This document shows, one piece after another, positions 62,213 to 64,000 of a stretch of DNA of 64,000 bases. Origin of the DNA: Aerococcus mictus (GTDB taxonomy: Bacteria > Bacillota > Bacilli > Lactobacillales > Aerococcaceae). Position 1 is the first letter of the stretch. The number at the start of each line of letters is the position of its first letter. The stretch lies in assembly GCF_003286595.3 (NCBI RefSeq), contig NZ_CP132985.1, forward strand, positions 744,001 to 808,000, written 5' to 3'. Both the position numbers and the translations under genes were made by a program. A model generated the notes under the pieces. It saw only the letters and a program-made list of their open reading frames with translations, was not told the DNA's origin and ran no database searches.

Positions 62213-62323
62213 ATGCCTTCATTATCTGCCATTGTTGTTGTTACTTTGTTTTTGAATATTTATTTTATGACCACGATATGGTCTTTTTTATATTTAGGAG
62301 GAAAAAGATATGAAATTATTTAA
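62213..62323 (+). CDS. Possible 36-residue hydrophobic leader peptide
   Basis: MPSLSAIVVVTLFLNIYFMT and 16 more residues follow a strong AAAGGGGG site. The frame runs across a terminator hairpin (62269-62290) and overlaps the start of the next gene. It may be a leader peptide whose translation affects the hairpin, or a chance frame. Confidence 0.35.
   Translation: MPSLSAIVVVTLFLNIYFMTTIWSFLYLGGKRYEII
62269..62290 (+). terminator. Terminator or attenuator before the coiled-coil protein gene
   Basis: GACCA (62269-62273) pairs with TGGTC (62279-62283), followed by six T. It is only 20 bp before the next start codon and inside the small leader frame. Confidence 0.55.
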
Positions 62324-64000
62324 TAAATCTGTAGCTGTGTTAACAACTGCTTTAATCTCAACTGGTGTATTTGCTGAAGGTGTGGAAGTTTACGCACAAA
62401 CTGTAGAGAATACGCCTACTGAAAACCGCTTAATGCGTGTTGAAGATGAAATGGTTCGAATGAATGAACGTTTATCCAAACTAGAAGCTAATCAAGATAA
62501 TTTTAGAAAACGTTTAGATGCTATGCCATCTGGCGAAGAAATTCAAGCCGTGAAAGCTTTAGCGGAAGATAATCAGAAACAGATCAGTGTTGTAAAAGAT
62601 AGCTTATCTAAACTTAGTGAAAAAGTAGGTAAGAATGAAGAAGATATTCAAGGTTTAGATGGCCAAGTTAAACAAGTTCAAAATGATTTAAAACGCTTAG
62701 AAGATAAAGATCAATTGCTTAACCAAGTCATTCAGGCCATTGAAAAACGTGTAAGTGTTAATGAGGAAGCTATTAAAGCTTTACAGGCAAAGACAGGTGA
62801 ATTAGAAAATAAAATTCAAGCTGTCGATGATAAGTATGCTGATAAAACAGATCAACTTCAAAAGGCGATTGATGGTATTAATGGCGAAATTCAATCATTA
62901 AAAGACCGTATGTCTAAAGGTGAAGGACGACTTGATGAAGTTGAAAAAGCTATCGCAGATCTCACTAATCGAGTGGGTAATTTAGAAAAATCGTATGCAG
63001 CTTTAGAAGCTCAAGTGAATACGATTGATCAAAACTTAAAGGCTGCTACAGATCGTGTTTCTCAAGCTGAAGAAGCTATCAACCAATTACGTGAAGGATT
63101 AAAAGCTGTTGATGAAAAATATGATGATCATGTGAAAGCAATTAATGATCAATTAAATGCACATGAAGATAAACTTAACGATCTCACCCAGCGCCTTGAT
63201 CAAGCAGAAAAGACCATTCAAGAACATGGTGCTGATATTGATGGTTTAAAAGGGTCAGTTGAAAAATTAGCTACTGACGCTAAGGCATTGCAAGAAGAAG
63301 TTGCTAAAGATAAACAACGATTAGACCAGGTTGAAGCTCGTCTTGGAACTGTTGAAGCAGATGTTAAAGTTGCTAAAGATAAAATTGGTGATCTAGAAAA
63401 ATCTAACCAAGAATTAGCTGGTAAAGTTCAAGCAATCGAAACTGAATATCCTAAAGTTGCTGAAGAGCTTAAATCTCAAATTGATCAAAATAACCAATCA
63501 ATCAACGATCTGAAAGAAAAAGTATCAAAAGCAGAAGAAGGCCTAACTAAACATGATGGTGATTTTGATCGTATTCATAATGAATTGAATACAGTACATA
63601 TTGCAATTCGTGAACTAGACAAGAAAGTATTAGATACTTCAAAACTTGCTGAAACGGTTCAATCAAATAAGGAACAAGTTGATAAAGAAATTAGTGGTCT
63701 AAAAGATGTTATTAAAGGACTGGAAGATAAAGCAAAAACAAACGACGGTTTGAAAGATGAATTACAAAAAGCTAAAGATCAACTTGCTAAAGTAGAAGGA
63801 TCTGTTGGAGAACAGGGGAACGATCTAAAAACAGTAAAAGATAACTTAAATAAGAGTTCTGATACAATTCAACAAATCCAAAATGATTTAGAAAAAGTAA
63901 TGAAAACAGATGAATCACAAGAGAAATCGCAATCAGCGACTGATCAAAAAGTAGAAGAGCAAGGTAAAGACATTCAAGCTTTAAAAGATGAATTAAAAGT
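62310..64000 (+). CDS. Secreted long coiled-coil protein, truncated by the window edge
   Basis: The visible 563 codons begin with a signal peptide (MKLFNKSVAVLTTALISTGV, mature near VYA-Q). They continue as an unbroken alpha-helical coiled coil of heptad repeats rich in Lys, Glu, Asp and Leu (LEKSYAALEAQVNTIDQNL, LNDLTQRLDQAEKTIQEHGA). There are few aromatic residues and no enzymatic motif. The layout resembles fibrous surface proteins, and a wall anchor may lie beyond the window. The nearby sortase gene supports that idea. A TAGGAGGAA site precedes the ATG. Confidence 0.8.
   Translation, partial: MKLFNKSVAVLTTALISTGVFAEGVEVYAQTVENTPTENRLMRVEDEMVRMNERLSKLEANQDNFRKRLDAMPSGEEIQAVKALAEDNQKQISVVKDSLSKLSEKVGKNEEDIQGLDGQVKQVQNDLKRLEDKDQLLNQVIQAIEKRVSVNEEAIKALQAKTGELENKIQAVDDKYADKTDQLQKAIDGINGEIQSLKDRMSKGEGRLDEVEKAIADLTNRVGNLEKSYAALEAQVNTIDQNLKAATDRVSQAEEAINQLREGLKAVDEKYDDHVKAINDQLNAHEDKLNDLTQRLDQAEKTIQEHGADIDGLKGSVEKLATDAKALQEEVAKDKQRLDQVEARLGTVEADVKVAKDKIGDLEKSNQELAGKVQAIETEYPKVAEELKSQIDQNNQSINDLKEKVSKAEEGLTKHDGDFDRIHNELNTVHIAIRELDKKVLDTSKLAETVQSNKEQVDKEISGLKDVIKGLEDKAKTNDGLKDELQKAKDQLAKVEGSVGEQGNDLKTVKDNLNKSSDTIQQIQNDLEKVMKTDESQEKSQSATDQKVEEQGKDIQALKDELK

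Larger units (their letters stand above)
19400..64000. mobile_element. Integrative and conjugative element (ICE), left end to beyond the window
   Basis: A tyrosine integrase, cI/Cro-like switch, replication initiator, ssb, complete type IV secretion gene set, relaxase, candidate oriT, primase-like protein and surface-protein cargo form one block. It is clearly more AT-rich than the flanking housekeeping genes. Most genes run rightward away from the leftward integrase gene. The MobL-type relaxase points to conjugative rather than phage transfer. The right end is not in the window and the left boundary is approximate. virB4, ssb and the LysM-G5-CAP gene are broken, so this copy may not transfer by itself. 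Confidence 0.85.

Overview
The window looks like a low-GC Gram-positive chromosome of the order Lactobacillales. The mix of genes (rpsD, ezrA, a NifS-type desulfurase with thiI, gnd with an orphan response regulator, a lipoprotein-type YidC, ftsK-pgsA-cinA-recA-rny, and a YSIRK/LPXTG wall protein) fits an Aerococcus-like member of the Aerococcaceae. The genus is an inference from gene content, not a database match.

Bases 1 to about 18,920 are ordinary chromosomal housekeeping: ribosomal protein S4 with a structured leader, cell division (EzrA, FtsK), tRNA thiolation (desulfurase plus ThiI), the oxidative pentose phosphate pathway (Gnd) with a RitR-like regulator, membrane protein insertion (YidC), phospholipid synthesis (PgsA), DNA repair (CinA/RecA with a LexA-type box), mRNA decay (RNase Y), and a wall-anchored protein with a CAP/SCP-like domain and a G5 domain.

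From about 19.4 kb to beyond the right edge lies a large AT-rich integrative and conjugative element (ICE). Its left end holds a tyrosine integrase, an S24 (cI-like) repressor and a Cro-like protein with three operator-like repeats, and a small HTH protein. Next comes a DnaD-type initiator gene carrying 22-bp iterons beside an AT-rich block, a likely internal replication origin. A secreted nuclease and an ssb gene broken by two frameshifts follow. The type IV secretion block (28.0-47.2 kb) encodes a VirB2-like pilin, a VirD4 coupling protein, a giant VirB6-like protein, a PrgI-like protein, VirB4, a lysozyme/CHAP wall hydrolase, a VirB8-like protein and small relaxosome-type proteins. VirB4 is cut by a complete IS3-family insertion with a 3-bp target duplication, so this copy is probably transfer-defective.

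A hairpin-rich, locally GC-rich stretch at 47.2-47.7 kb is the best oriT candidate. It is followed by an ArdC-like protein, a DEDDh exonuclease, a complete Fst/par type I toxin-antitoxin locus, a Fic protein, a ToxN/AbiQ-like toxin preceded by three tandem structured RNA repeats (a candidate divergent type III toxin-antitoxin system), a MobL-type relaxase, a TOPRIM primase-like protein, a RadC/JAB protein and its decayed paralogue. The right part carries surface cargo: a sortase, two tiny membrane peptides, a broken LysM-G5-CAP protein and the start of a long secreted coiled-coil protein.

Two features stand out beyond the genes. First, a leader made of 12-nt GAAGTGAAA-type repeats, a 25-nt identical block, a covarying hairpin and an intrinsic terminator occurs twice, in front of the transfer operon and in front of the primase gene. 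Second, intrinsic terminators are scattered through the transfer operon, which would require processive antitermination for long transcripts. Coordinates were read by eye. Domain assignments are from motif recognition without any database search.
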